Part shown: one piece after another, positions 1-7,236 of the stretch
Layout of the letters: the number at the start of each line of letters is the position of its first letter
Numbering within the stretch: position 1 is the first letter of the stretch
Source of the DNA: a virus
Length of the DNA: 20,758 nucleotides
Direction: 5' to 3' (one strand)
Virus record (IMG/VR): IMGVR_UViG_3300013005_000208
Coordinates: 1-20,758 of that record
Notes under the pieces: generated by a model
What the model saw: the letters and a program-made list of their open reading frames with translations, nothing else
The model's database searches: none
What the model was told of the DNA's origin: nothing
Program-made: the position numbers and the translations under genes

Positions 1-1406
1 CCTTTAGCATAAAAAGGTATACGCTCGGTAGATGAAGATCCTGATGGATCCTGCGATACAGTATTACCATTAACTATTAGATTAGTTATTCCCAATGTGA
101 TATTAGCATTTGTAACGTATACATTATTCAATCTAACAACTTCTCTAGCATTTAGCTGTGAAGAAAATACGTCAGAGGATAATTGAATAGCTGGTGGGGT
201 GTATACTTTATTATAAATTTTTTGTACCTGCGGGAATGTTGAAAGTACTATAGGCTGTATGTTAGTTCCATACTGGTGCGGATTAGTGCTTGTATATGAG
301 CTAATTCTTACTATTCTATCTTGGTTTGCATTATTAACCAAAGTCATAGTATACCTCAGGGTAAAGCTAGCAGCAACACTTGCATTTCTAACGATCGGCC
401 TATATAGATTAGGTATATCATACCCGGTTGTTTGTAAACTTGTGAAGTTTGATGTTTCTATTAAAGCAGCACCAATCTGTTCAAAAAGTTCTATCTGGTG
501 TGATATAACATAAGCATTACCTATCGAATTCTGGAAAAGGATAAAGTCCTCTATAAATCCTCCATCATAGGTTCCAAAATACTCAAAGAATTGTCCTCCC
601 GGTGAAGGTGCAATGTAAGCAGCAACCTCTGAAAAAGGATCTTGTGGCTCAATGCTAGCTACCGAATTTAAGCTAGTTAGGTATGTGGCATATCCATTTT
701 GCGTTTGAATTGACCCTATACTATATAGCGATGCCTTTATAGGGGCATTGACGACAAATCCAGTACCGCTCTTACTTAGAATAGCGGATAGCTGTGAGCT
801 TTTACTCCCTGCAGAAGCTGCCTGGTAGGCATCATTCATTGAAGATAAACTTGGTATGCTTAACTCAAAGTACTTGTCGTAAATAGTAGACCCGATCGAA
901 AGAGGGGAAGGAGAAAATGTGTAAGCATCAGCAGAAGCTCTTTGCAGAAGGATCTGTGATATTGTAACATAACTCAAATCCTGATCCTGGTATTGTATCT
1001 GTGCAATAACACCATCTATCTCGCTTAAATTATATCCGGCCAATATCCAATATCTTACCGAATCATAGGTAACAGTAATATTCGATGGGAATGTTACCTG
1101 TGTCTCACTGGTCGGTGTTAATTCCGTGCTGTAGTCGTTAAATGGAACTATTAGATTCGAATTTAGCGTAACAAATTTGGTATCGTTTAGCTGAACAACA
1201 GAGACAGAAGCAGTATTGCTAGTAAACTGATAGTCATCGTTTAAATTATAAGCCTGGATATCACCGTTCATGTATCCATTAACAAGGCGGTTATACCCCA
1301 CCTCATTAACCGTATATGTCTCCGGGTTAGGATTGTCAGCATACATATACTCCATTAATAACCATGGAGTTAGCTGAAGGTATTTGGAAGTGGTGGTAAA
1401 TGCCAT
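1..1406 (-). CDS. Partial large virion structural-like protein (C terminus beyond left edge)
   Basis: An uninterrupted reading frame runs from an ATG at 1406 to the left edge, giving the first 468 residues (MAFTTTSKYLQLTPWLLMEY...) with no stop. I do not recognise the family. The visible part has no signal peptide, membrane segment or nucleotide-binding motif. It is rich in Ser, Thr, Asn, Tyr and Val in beta-like runs, and has helical, Ala-rich stretches near residues 185-215 and 290-320. This composition matches the large neighbouring proteins on the same strand. The start lies 3 bases after the stop of the upstream membrane-protein gene and has A/T-rich sequence but no Shine-Dalgarno before it, so it is probably co-transcribed and translationally coupled. 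A role in the tail, baseplate or neck is inferred from position and composition only. Unlike its neighbours, it shows no Gly-X-Thr-Gly motifs in the visible portion. Confidence 0.8.
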   Translation of the reverse strand, partial: MAFTTTSKYLQLTPWLLMEYMYADNPNPETYTVNEVGYNRLVNGYMNGDIQAYNLNDDYQFTSNTASVSVVQLNDTKFVTLNSNLIVPFNDYSTELTPTSETQVTFPSNITVTYDSVRYWILAGYNLSEIDGVIAQIQYQDQDLSYVTISQILLQRASADAYTFSPSPLSIGSTIYDKYFELSIPSLSSMNDAYQAASAGSKSSQLSAILSKSGTGFVVNAPIKASLYSIGSIQTQNGYATYLTSLNSVASIEPQDPFSEVAAYIAPSPGGQFFEYFGTYDGGFIEDFILFQNSIGNAYVISHQIELFEQIGAALIETSNFTSLQTTGYDIPNLYRPIVRNASVAASFTLRYTMTLVNNANQDRIVRISSYTSTNPHQYGTNIQPIVLSTFPQVQKIYNKVYTPPAIQLSSDVFSSQLNAREVVRLNNVYVTNANITLGITNLIVNGNTVSQDPSGSSSTERIPFYAK

Positions 1407-1409
1407 GAT

Positions 1410-2216
1410 TTAAAATTGTAAAAATTTTGGTGAATAATGTAGTCCTAGACCAATATAAGGTCCTACGGTATATCCTGTTTTATTTAGACCCATTCCGTAC
1501 CCTAACTGGAATCCTATTCCGAAATTCTTTCTTGCTGATTTTAAAGCTCTCTTTGTTTCTGCATTGTCCTGTATTTCGATAGCATCAAGTGCTCCGAATG
1601 TTATACCAGGAAAATCCGTGCTTAATCTAACCTGCAGGATTTCAGTTTTTGGATCTTTATATAATCCAGCTACCACATCTAGAGTTTGCTGTATTTCAAG
1701 AGTAGTGTTTCCATTACCAGTAACGGTTGAATAGAATACGTCTTCACCTGATATGTTTTTAGATCCTATTTTGCTTAAGTAAGGAACCTTTCCACTCACT
1801 TTTAACGAATTTTTACCTTTTAATTTAGGACTATATGCGAAAGAAAGTTCTCCGGTTGAATCAGAATTTGCTTTAGCGTGTGTCTCTACTGATATACCAG
1901 TGTCTCTGTATTCAATTATGGTACGAATAATTACACCTGGAGTTTTTTTCTTCTCCAGTTCCAATCTTGACATTATTTCTTTCTGCTCGCTATTAAGTTC
2001 GCTAACTTTTAGTTGCAATCCAGATTTTTCAGCAATTATTCTTCCCTCCTCACTTTTGATGTATCGGATAGAATCATTGGCTGCAATAAGATTTCTTTGC
2101 ATTCTTGCAAGCTCTTGTTCAGCTTCCGATCCGCCTTGGCACTGTTTTAAAAACATAAACAATACTATTGCCAATGCTAGCATTAGTATAGAATTTAAGC
2201 TAAATATTTTATTCAT
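1410..2216 (-). CDS. Membrane-anchored coiled-coil protein with beta-barrel-like C terminus, candidate spanin
   Basis: This 268-residue protein has an uncleaved-looking N-terminal membrane segment (about residues 8-24, hydrophobic, followed by LKQCQGG). A charged, heptad-like coiled coil follows (about 30-92), then a beta-rich middle (105-215). The C terminus (232-268) has alternating Gly and aromatic residues, as in GIGFQLGYGMG and VGPYIGLGLHY, and ends in phenylalanine like many outer-membrane beta proteins. Cys26 is not in a convincing lipobox, because LKQC lacks the small residues at -1 and -3. An inner-membrane anchor, a rod and an outer-membrane-seeking end together suggest a single-protein spanin that joins the two membranes at lysis; this is inferred from architecture. 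Alternatives are a tail-associated membrane protein or a host-surface modifier. The start ATG is preceded by an A-run, and the stop of the 83-aa gene lies 10 bases upstream. Confidence 0.85.
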   Translation of the reverse strand: MNKIFSLNSILMLALAIVLFMFLKQCQGGSEAEQELARMQRNLIAANDSIRYIKSEEGRIIAEKSGLQLKVSELNSEQKEIMSRLELEKKKTPGVIIRTIIEYRDTGISVETHAKANSDSTGELSFAYSPKLKGKNSLKVSGKVPYLSKIGSKNISGEDVFYSTVTGNGNTTLEIQQTLDVVAGLYKDPKTEILQVRLSTDFPGITFGALDAIEIQDNAETKRALKSARKNFGIGFQLGYGMGLNKTGYTVGPYIGLGLHYSPKFLQF

Positions 2217-2226
2217 TTTTTTCTAT

Positions 2227-2478
2227 TTATTTTTCTGTTATTTTCCATTCAAGGTTTAAAGAATCAATTTCTCCCGGTCCAAATTCTTCGGTAAGAGCTG
2301 AATACATTTCGTGTTCTCTTTTTCTCAGATCAGTTAATTCCGAAGTTCTGATATTTATCCTTTCTACTAGATTCTCAAGTTGTTTCTGCATCTCGGTAAG
2401 CTCTGAATGGCATTCTTGGTAGGAATCCATTAAATCTTTACACTCGTTCTTTCTTTGCTCAGATAATGTTATTTTCAT
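2227..2478 (-). CDS. Small coiled-coil protein of unknown function
   Basis: This 83-residue soluble protein is almost entirely a charged coiled coil (about residues 5-65, with leucine/methionine heptads such as ELTEMQKQLENLVERI). A short, less helical tail (FGPGEIDSLNLEW) follows. It has no membrane segment or cysteine pair. It is the only gene in this operon with a convincing Shine-Dalgarno (AGAGGA, 7 bases before the ATG), so it may be translated at a different level from its neighbours. It sits between the last fibre gene and the membrane-anchored coiled-coil gene. Small coiled-coil proteins next to fibre genes can act as fibre-assembly chaperones, and those next to spanin-like genes can be lysis accessories. 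The sequence does not decide between these, and the family is not recognised. Confidence 0.8.
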   Translation of the reverse strand: MKITLSEQRKNECKDLMDSYQECHSELTEMQKQLENLVERINIRTSELTDLRKREHEMYSALTEEFGPGEIDSLNLEWKITEK

Positions 2479-2485
2479 GTATTTA

Positions 2486-2491
2486 TCCTCT
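2486..2491 (-). promoter_or_regulatory. Shine-Dalgarno-like site of the 83-aa gene
   Basis: Reading on the minus strand, AGAGGA lies 7 bases upstream of the ATG at 2478, with TAAATAC in between. It is the only well-spaced purine-rich ribosome-binding site among the minus-strand genes here; the others have A-rich leaders. It supports the ATG at 2478 as the start. Confidence 0.5.
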
Positions 2492-2525
2492 TTCTAATTT
2501 ATAGTCGGAATCTAAGTTTATATTC

Positions 2526-4076
2526 TCACTGATCTGTTAAATTTACAAAACCACCAGTTACTCCAGCATTAAAATAAAATCCTTTATAGTCAGGTGTGTA
2601 AGTAATAGATACAGAAGATACCGGATTGCTAGTTCCAAATTCTATTCTTTTCTGCAGTATGGTTGCAATGCTACCTCCTGATATAGAATATGCAAGCCTT
2701 TGGTAATCATATAACAATCCAGAAAATGTAAATCCTGTTGCACCATTATGAATTCTGTAAGATGTTATCTCGTTAGGCTTTGCTATCAGTTCAGAAAAAT
2801 AAGGTGAAGGTATATTTGTATAAAAAACAGGATTACTATAAGATCCGTCATTGGTATAAGGATTTTGGTTCAGAGAACTTGGGAATTCTAATAGGATATC
2901 ATTTGCTCCATAAATATCAGGGGATGTTAAATTAACCTGATTTATATTGCCTGTTGTATTTCCTTCTACTGGGATCATTTTACATTGAACTGTCACAAAT
3001 GATTTTGTTAAATGTGATCCAGTAGATCCAGTTACTCCTATTACTACCTGCGAGTCTTGTTTGACTTTCAATAGGTTCCTACCATTTACGTCGTTAATAG
3101 ATATAAGCGGTAAAGATCCAGTAGGTCCGCTAGAAACACCTAGAAGTGCAACATCAAAAAGTGATCCTCTCACTGTTAGCCTGCTCTGCCCAGTTGCACC
3201 AGAAGCTCCTAGCGTAACCGGTAGATTTATGGAATTGTCAGATCCCTTAAAAGTAGCATATTTCGAATTAACCTGGACTGTTGAGTTTGATGTTATGGAT
3301 ATTCCACCAGTAGCACTGGTAAATTCAGTGGATGTTCCTGAAATATAATTTAAGACATTTCCGGATAGATCTATAGTTCCATTGCTAGAACTAATATTAA
3401 GATCCGCCCCAGCGCTAATTTTTAAATCAGATACAGTGGAAAGATCCAAGCTATAATCTGCTCCGGTTGACCCCCACGAAAATCTAGGATAACCCGGTGA
3501 ATTTGTGGTTGTTTTAGAAAATCCTAATATAGATCCACCGTTAGTAGAACTATCGGTGGCTATTAAAACTTTTGACTGCAATGGATTTACGTTATCCGCA
3601 GTTAAAACCCGGTCCGCAAAAACAAAAGTTGTTTTTGTCGTATTAGGACCAGTTGCATTAATTACTACTGCGTTATATCCCGTTGCGCCTTCTGGCCCAT
3701 TTATCCCCTGTACACCAGTAAAGAATCCAGAAGTTCTAAGGCTTGCACCTGTATCTTGCCATCCGGCGGTTGGTCCGCTATAAATGTATATCTCGTCCTG
3801 ATTAGTCGGAGACGTATTAATCCAATAATCATAAGTTTGAGCACCTCCAGTCGATGGTGCAGTAGACTGCTGAAACCAATTGCTAGATCTTGTGCCAGTA
3901 GTTCCTGGGCTTCCATCGGGACCTATTCTACCAATAACCCCGGTTGCACCTCTTCCGCCATTGAATCCGGTTGCACCAAATCCACTACTTAGAATCTGAT
4001 CGAAGTTGAAATTAACCTTATCGATTATTTCATCCTTCGAATCACCAGGGAAGATATATTTATTATTGAATTTCAT
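2526..4076 (-). CDS. Collagen-like tail-fibre protein, paralog 3
   Basis: A 516-residue probable trimeric fibre. The N-terminal motif at about residues 11-33 (acidic helix, K-V-N-x-N-F-D-Q-I-L, then Gly) is shared with the next two upstream genes and looks like a docking module. Ten uninterrupted Gly-X-Y triplets follow (G34 to R63), then the conserved W67-F68 and D83-Y84-W85 linker, and a second short Gly-X-Y run at 121-133. After a shared block near 150-210 (FVFADR..., then P-x-F-S-W) comes a Ser/Thr/Asn-rich beta-repeat shaft (about 215-300). The C terminus has a FYFNAGVTGGF ending like its paralogs. Gly-X-Thr-Gly motifs recur outside the collagen part. The ATG overlaps the TAA stop of the upstream paralog by one base (TAATG), implying translational coupling. 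A receptor-binding or decoration role is inferred; no enzyme motif is visible. Confidence 0.85.
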   Translation of the reverse strand: MKFNNKYIFPGDSKDEIIDKVNFNFDQILSSGFGATGFNGGRGATGVIGRIGPDGSPGTTGTRSSNWFQQSTAPSTGGAQTYDYWINTSPTNQDEIYIYSGPTAGWQDTGASLRTSGFFTGVQGINGPEGATGYNAVVINATGPNTTKTTFVFADRVLTADNVNPLQSKVLIATDSSTNGGSILGFSKTTTNSPGYPRFSWGSTGADYSLDLSTVSDLKISAGADLNISSSNGTIDLSGNVLNYISGTSTEFTSATGGISITSNSTVQVNSKYATFKGSDNSINLPVTLGASGATGQSRLTVRGSLFDVALLGVSSGPTGSLPLISINDVNGRNLLKVKQDSQVVIGVTGSTGSHLTKSFVTVQCKMIPVEGNTTGNINQVNLTSPDIYGANDILLEFPSSLNQNPYTNDGSYSNPVFYTNIPSPYFSELIAKPNEITSYRIHNGATGFTFSGLLYDYQRLAYSISGGSIATILQKRIEFGTSNPVSSVSITYTPDYKGFYFNAGVTGGFVNLTDQ

Positions 4077-5677
4077 TATATTTCGTATAAAAAGCCACTT
4101 GATTTATTTGCCTCGTAAAACACTTTCCAAGATCCTGTTGTTCCAGCATTTTCATTTCTGAAAACATGGAAAGTTATGGATGAGCTTGGGAATGGTAATA
4201 TCTTCCATTCATTTGATTTAGCGATATTCGGATATGGATTGCCAACCGAAGAGTAGGTTCCGATACCCACTGCATAAAAAGGTTTGCCGTCAGAATTACT
4301 ATTTACTACAAGTGAAAAACTTCTATTCTCGCCTATAGTTTGTGATAAAGGATTTACTGAAATGCTGGCACCATATACACCAAGGAAGCTTACGCCGTTG
4401 TATGGATCTCCCAACGTTCCCGCTCCTGTTGTTCCCGGAGGGGTCAATATAGCATCGTTGAAATATATTAGATTCCTATCTCCAGTTGGTCCTACCTCTG
4501 CTGGACAAACACTAAGCCAATTCACATAATATGCTGTTCCGCCATATGAATATGCACCGGTTGATCCTGAAGATATTGGTGATCCTATTTCCTGGAAAGC
4601 TTGCGTTAATTGGGTTGTTCTGGTCACACCTAAAGCATCAGTTGATAAAATAGGATTGATGTAATTAGTATTGCTTAGAACTACAAGATTCTTATTTGAA
4701 GCATTTGATCCATTTGTAACGTATTGTATATCAATAACTCCTCCCCTGGATGTGTTATTAGTAGCTGTTAGCCCAACACCGGAAGAGGTATTGTTAGTTA
4801 TAATTAGAGATCCAGAAACATTTATTGTTTCTGCACCAATGTATAGATTAGATGAATTCAAAGAAAAATCCTGATCCGGACAATTGAAATTCATGTACCC
4901 CTTTGTGATTCCGGTAAATGATGTTGCTGTGCTTATTGATACGTTCCCAGCAGATCTCATATCTAATATTCCTGTCTGGCTTATTAAATCCAGGGAGGAT
5001 GAATTAATTGTAAACCCTCCGCCAGTTACGCCCCACACCAAGCTATAATCATTCGAAGAATTTGGATTCTCCCATTCAAAATAAGGATGCTTATTGGAAT
5101 CGGTAGAACTACCATCCATATATTCAGATTTACCGAATTCTAATATATGCTTACCTAACTGCCCCTGCGGTGATATTAAAAACTTTGAATATTGCTGGTT
5201 TCCATATGCTTTACTAACCAGAGAATCTGATATAACCAATGTGTTGGAATACGGGGTGGGTGAAAACTGTATGATTGCATTTTTAGAATTATCCCCATTC
5301 CTATTAATTATACCATTAAAACTCTTAAAATACTGTGTTCCAGTAAGATTTAATCCACTTGTTCCCCAGGAAGCTCCATTGTAAACATAATCAATAAAAT
5401 CCTCCGAAGAGTCTACCCAGTGGTCACCGGTAGTATATCCAGTAGCTCCCGTTGGAGGCGTGTTTGCAACAAACCATATTGATCCTCTGTTTCCTGGAGG
5501 ACCTATGTCTCCATTTGGTCCGGTCTGTCCTGGTGATCCTTGAGAGCCAGGTTGTCCGGTTTTACCATAGGTTCCGCCACCTGCAGATAGGATGCCACTG
5601 AAATTCTGATTCAGTTTATTGATTACATCCTCTTGGGTGTCTCCCTTGGTAAGTCTTAAAAGCTTTAAATCAGCCAT
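4076..5677 (-). CDS. Collagen-like tail-fibre protein, paralog 2
   Basis: A 533-residue paralog of the genes on either side. It has the N-terminal docking motif at residues 12-35 (GDTQEDVINKLNQNF...GGG), then eleven Gly-X-Y triplets (G35 to about I67) ending in GNRGSIWF. The linker with GDHW (84-87) and a GASW turn follows. The middle block (about 150-215) has LVISDS and HPYFEW segments that align with FVFADR/PRFSW and FVFSDG/HPIWRW in the paralogs. The shaft is a beta-repeat region of short strands (about 220-330). The C-terminal domain ends in GSWKVFYEANKSSGFLY, resembling the other fibres. Gly-X-Thr-Gly motifs appear at GPTG and GTTG near the C terminus. The gene is 33 bases from the upstream paralog and overlaps the downstream one by one base. 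Function as a structural adhesin is inferred from family-like architecture. Confidence 0.85.
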   Translation of the reverse strand: MADLKLLRLTKGDTQEDVINKLNQNFSGILSAGGGTYGKTGQPGSQGSPGQTGPNGDIGPPGNRGSIWFVANTPPTGATGYTTGDHWVDSSEDFIDYVYNGASWGTSGLNLTGTQYFKSFNGIINRNGDNSKNAIIQFSPTPYSNTLVISDSLVSKAYGNQQYSKFLISPQGQLGKHILEFGKSEYMDGSSTDSNKHPYFEWENPNSSNDYSLVWGVTGGGFTINSSSLDLISQTGILDMRSAGNVSISTATSFTGITKGYMNFNCPDQDFSLNSSNLYIGAETINVSGSLIITNNTSSGVGLTATNNTSRGGVIDIQYVTNGSNASNKNLVVLSNTNYINPILSTDALGVTRTTQLTQAFQEIGSPISSGSTGAYSYGGTAYYVNWLSVCPAEVGPTGDRNLIYFNDAILTPPGTTGAGTLGDPYNGVSFLGVYGASISVNPLSQTIGENRSFSLVVNSNSDGKPFYAVGIGTYSSVGNPYPNIAKSNEWKILPFPSSSITFHVFRNENAGTTGSWKVFYEANKSSGFLYEI

Positions 5678-5710
5678 GAGTTTATATATCCGAATTCCAA
5701 ATAGGAGGGT

Positions 5711-7234
5711 TTAGAAAAGACGACCTGAACCAAAAGCAGTATAATAGAAAGCCTTAGACCCTGTTAGAGAAGTTCCGCTGTTTCTATAGAACACTATATC
5801 AATCTCATTAACCCCAGGTGACAAGCTAATAAGCTGTGTTGACATTGGTGGGGATCCGGTTAAATATCCTAGATATCTGATCGGTAAAGAATTAGAGGAA
5901 ACCTGCTGTAATATTTTTATTCTTATACATTGATTGGTCTCTATTAGTCTGGCTAGGTTATTATCAACTCCAGTTCTCATATCAAGTGCAACACCCAAAT
6001 TATTGGTTGGGTTTACGTTTAAAATGAATGTGTTATTTGGCCCCAGTGTATTAAATCCTAGATAATACCAGGAAACTAGTGTACCGCTGTAATTAGAGAT
6101 ATAAGAAGTATTTGAATCAAACGTAGGAGTGTTTTTATACAGTGCGTTTTTTGTCATGTATATTGTTCCATCAGTTTTTACTTCCGATAGAGTTACACCA
6201 TCAGTTGATGCTTTATATAATGAATTTCCGCCAGTTGCTGATCCGGTAGAGCCTATCTGAATAACCCCGCCATTTGTGTTTTGTACCTTAAGTCCAACAT
6301 TTCCATAAACAGAATCTCTGACACCAGGAAGATCTACCGAGATATCTAGATTTAATCTATTTGTAGAAAATTCATTCTGTGATAGAGTAAGATTATTCGA
6401 TATGATAGATATTTCATCCTCTGCGGATAAAACAGATGCTCCAGATCCATTTAAAGATATAGATCCAGCTAATGAAGTAACATAAAGATTAGAATTAGCA
6501 GTAAGTCTTAGATTTTGTAATGCACCGCCGGTAATTCCATCTCTTGCTGCAATATTTAAGCTATCAGCAGGAACTGAAAAAAGAATATTGTAATCAGTTG
6601 ATCCGCCGGTCCATCTCCAGATGGGATGCTTGTAGTATCCGCTTGGTCCTAAAACCGTAGTTTCCGCCCTACCAAATTCCATAACTGGGTAATCATTTAC
6701 TGAAGGATCAGTAGTAACTAAGAAGTTTGTATAGTCTGGATTAGTAAGCACTGCAGAAGGAGTACCGTCACTAAAAACGAATGTGTTCTGTATAGGATAA
6801 GTTGAGCTTTGTACTATTGCTCGATACCCAGTATCCAATCCGGTTGGTCCTTTAACACCAGTTACAAGAGAAAATTCCTCCTGCGGTAGAAGTGAATATC
6901 CAGTTTCTATCCATCCAGATGGACCAAATACGAAAAGAGGTTTATCTGAACTTTCTGAGTCTATCCAGTAATCACCTTCCACTGAGATATCTCCATATCC
7001 ACCAGTTGGTGATGCTATGCCGCCGACAAACCATCTAGTTCCTCTTGGACCAGAAAGTCCGGTTGGTCCTTTTAGTCCAGAGTTTCCAATAGATCCAGTT
7101 GGGCCGGTTGGTCCAATAGGACCTTGCACGCCTCCTTTAGATTCCGCTATTTGTTCAAAATTTGGATTTAGCTTTGCAACTAAATCCAGATCAGTGTCTG
7201 TGATATTAAATGAAATTATAGATGGTCCTGGCAT
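5711..7234 (-). CDS. Collagen-like tail-fibre protein, paralog 1
   Basis: A 507-residue protein, first of the three fibre paralogs in transcription order. The N-terminal motif (residues 13-35, TDLDLVAKLNPNFEQI...GG) matches the other two. It leads into eleven Gly-X-Y triplets (G35 to R67), the most collagen-like of the set, with GPTGPTG and GPRGTRWF. The conserved GDYW linker (87-90) and a GPSGW turn follow. The middle has FVFSDG and a KHPIWRW block, then beta-strand repeats (about 225-290) and a C-terminal beta domain ending SKAFYYTAFGSGRLF. The start ATG lies 2 bases after the TAA of the giant upstream gene. Its leader is A/T-rich with no Shine-Dalgarno. In known phages, collagen-like segments form rigid triple-helical rods; trimerisation here is inferred. 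No depolymerase or peptidase motif was seen. Confidence 0.85.
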   Translation of the reverse strand: MPGPSIISFNITDTDLDLVAKLNPNFEQIAESKGGVQGPIGPTGPTGSIGNSGLKGPTGLSGPRGTRWFVGGIASPTGGYGDISVEGDYWIDSESSDKPLFVFGPSGWIETGYSLLPQEEFSLVTGVKGPTGLDTGYRAIVQSSTYPIQNTFVFSDGTPSAVLTNPDYTNFLVTTDPSVNDYPVMEFGRAETTVLGPSGYYKHPIWRWTGGSTDYNILFSVPADSLNIAARDGITGGALQNLRLTANSNLYVTSLAGSISLNGSGASVLSAEDEISIISNNLTLSQNEFSTNRLNLDISVDLPGVRDSVYGNVGLKVQNTNGGVIQIGSTGSATGGNSLYKASTDGVTLSEVKTDGTIYMTKNALYKNTPTFDSNTSYISNYSGTLVSWYYLGFNTLGPNNTFILNVNPTNNLGVALDMRTGVDNNLARLIETNQCIRIKILQQVSSNSLPIRYLGYLTGSPPMSTQLISLSPGVNEIDIVFYRNSGTSLTGSKAFYYTAFGSGRLF

Positions 7235-7236
7235 AA

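Noticed and set aside
259-513. 84-aa hydrophobic plus-strand frame
   Set aside because: It lies wholly within the continuous minus-strand frame of the left-edge structural gene and shows no coding features of its own.
1410-2216. Lipoprotein signal in the 268-aa membrane protein
   Set aside because: The cysteine after the hydrophobic stretch is preceded by L-K-Q, which does not fit a lipobox. An uncleaved anchor is more likely.
2479-2525. T4-type late promoter (TATAAATT on the minus strand) before the 83-aa gene
   Set aside because: Only a near match, and in an AT-rich region. Other genes lack a properly placed copy, so it was not annotated.
2526-7234. Diversity-generating retroelement variable repeats in the fibre genes
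   Set aside because: No reverse transcriptase or template-like repeat is visible in the window, and the fibre C termini show no near-identical duplicated segment.
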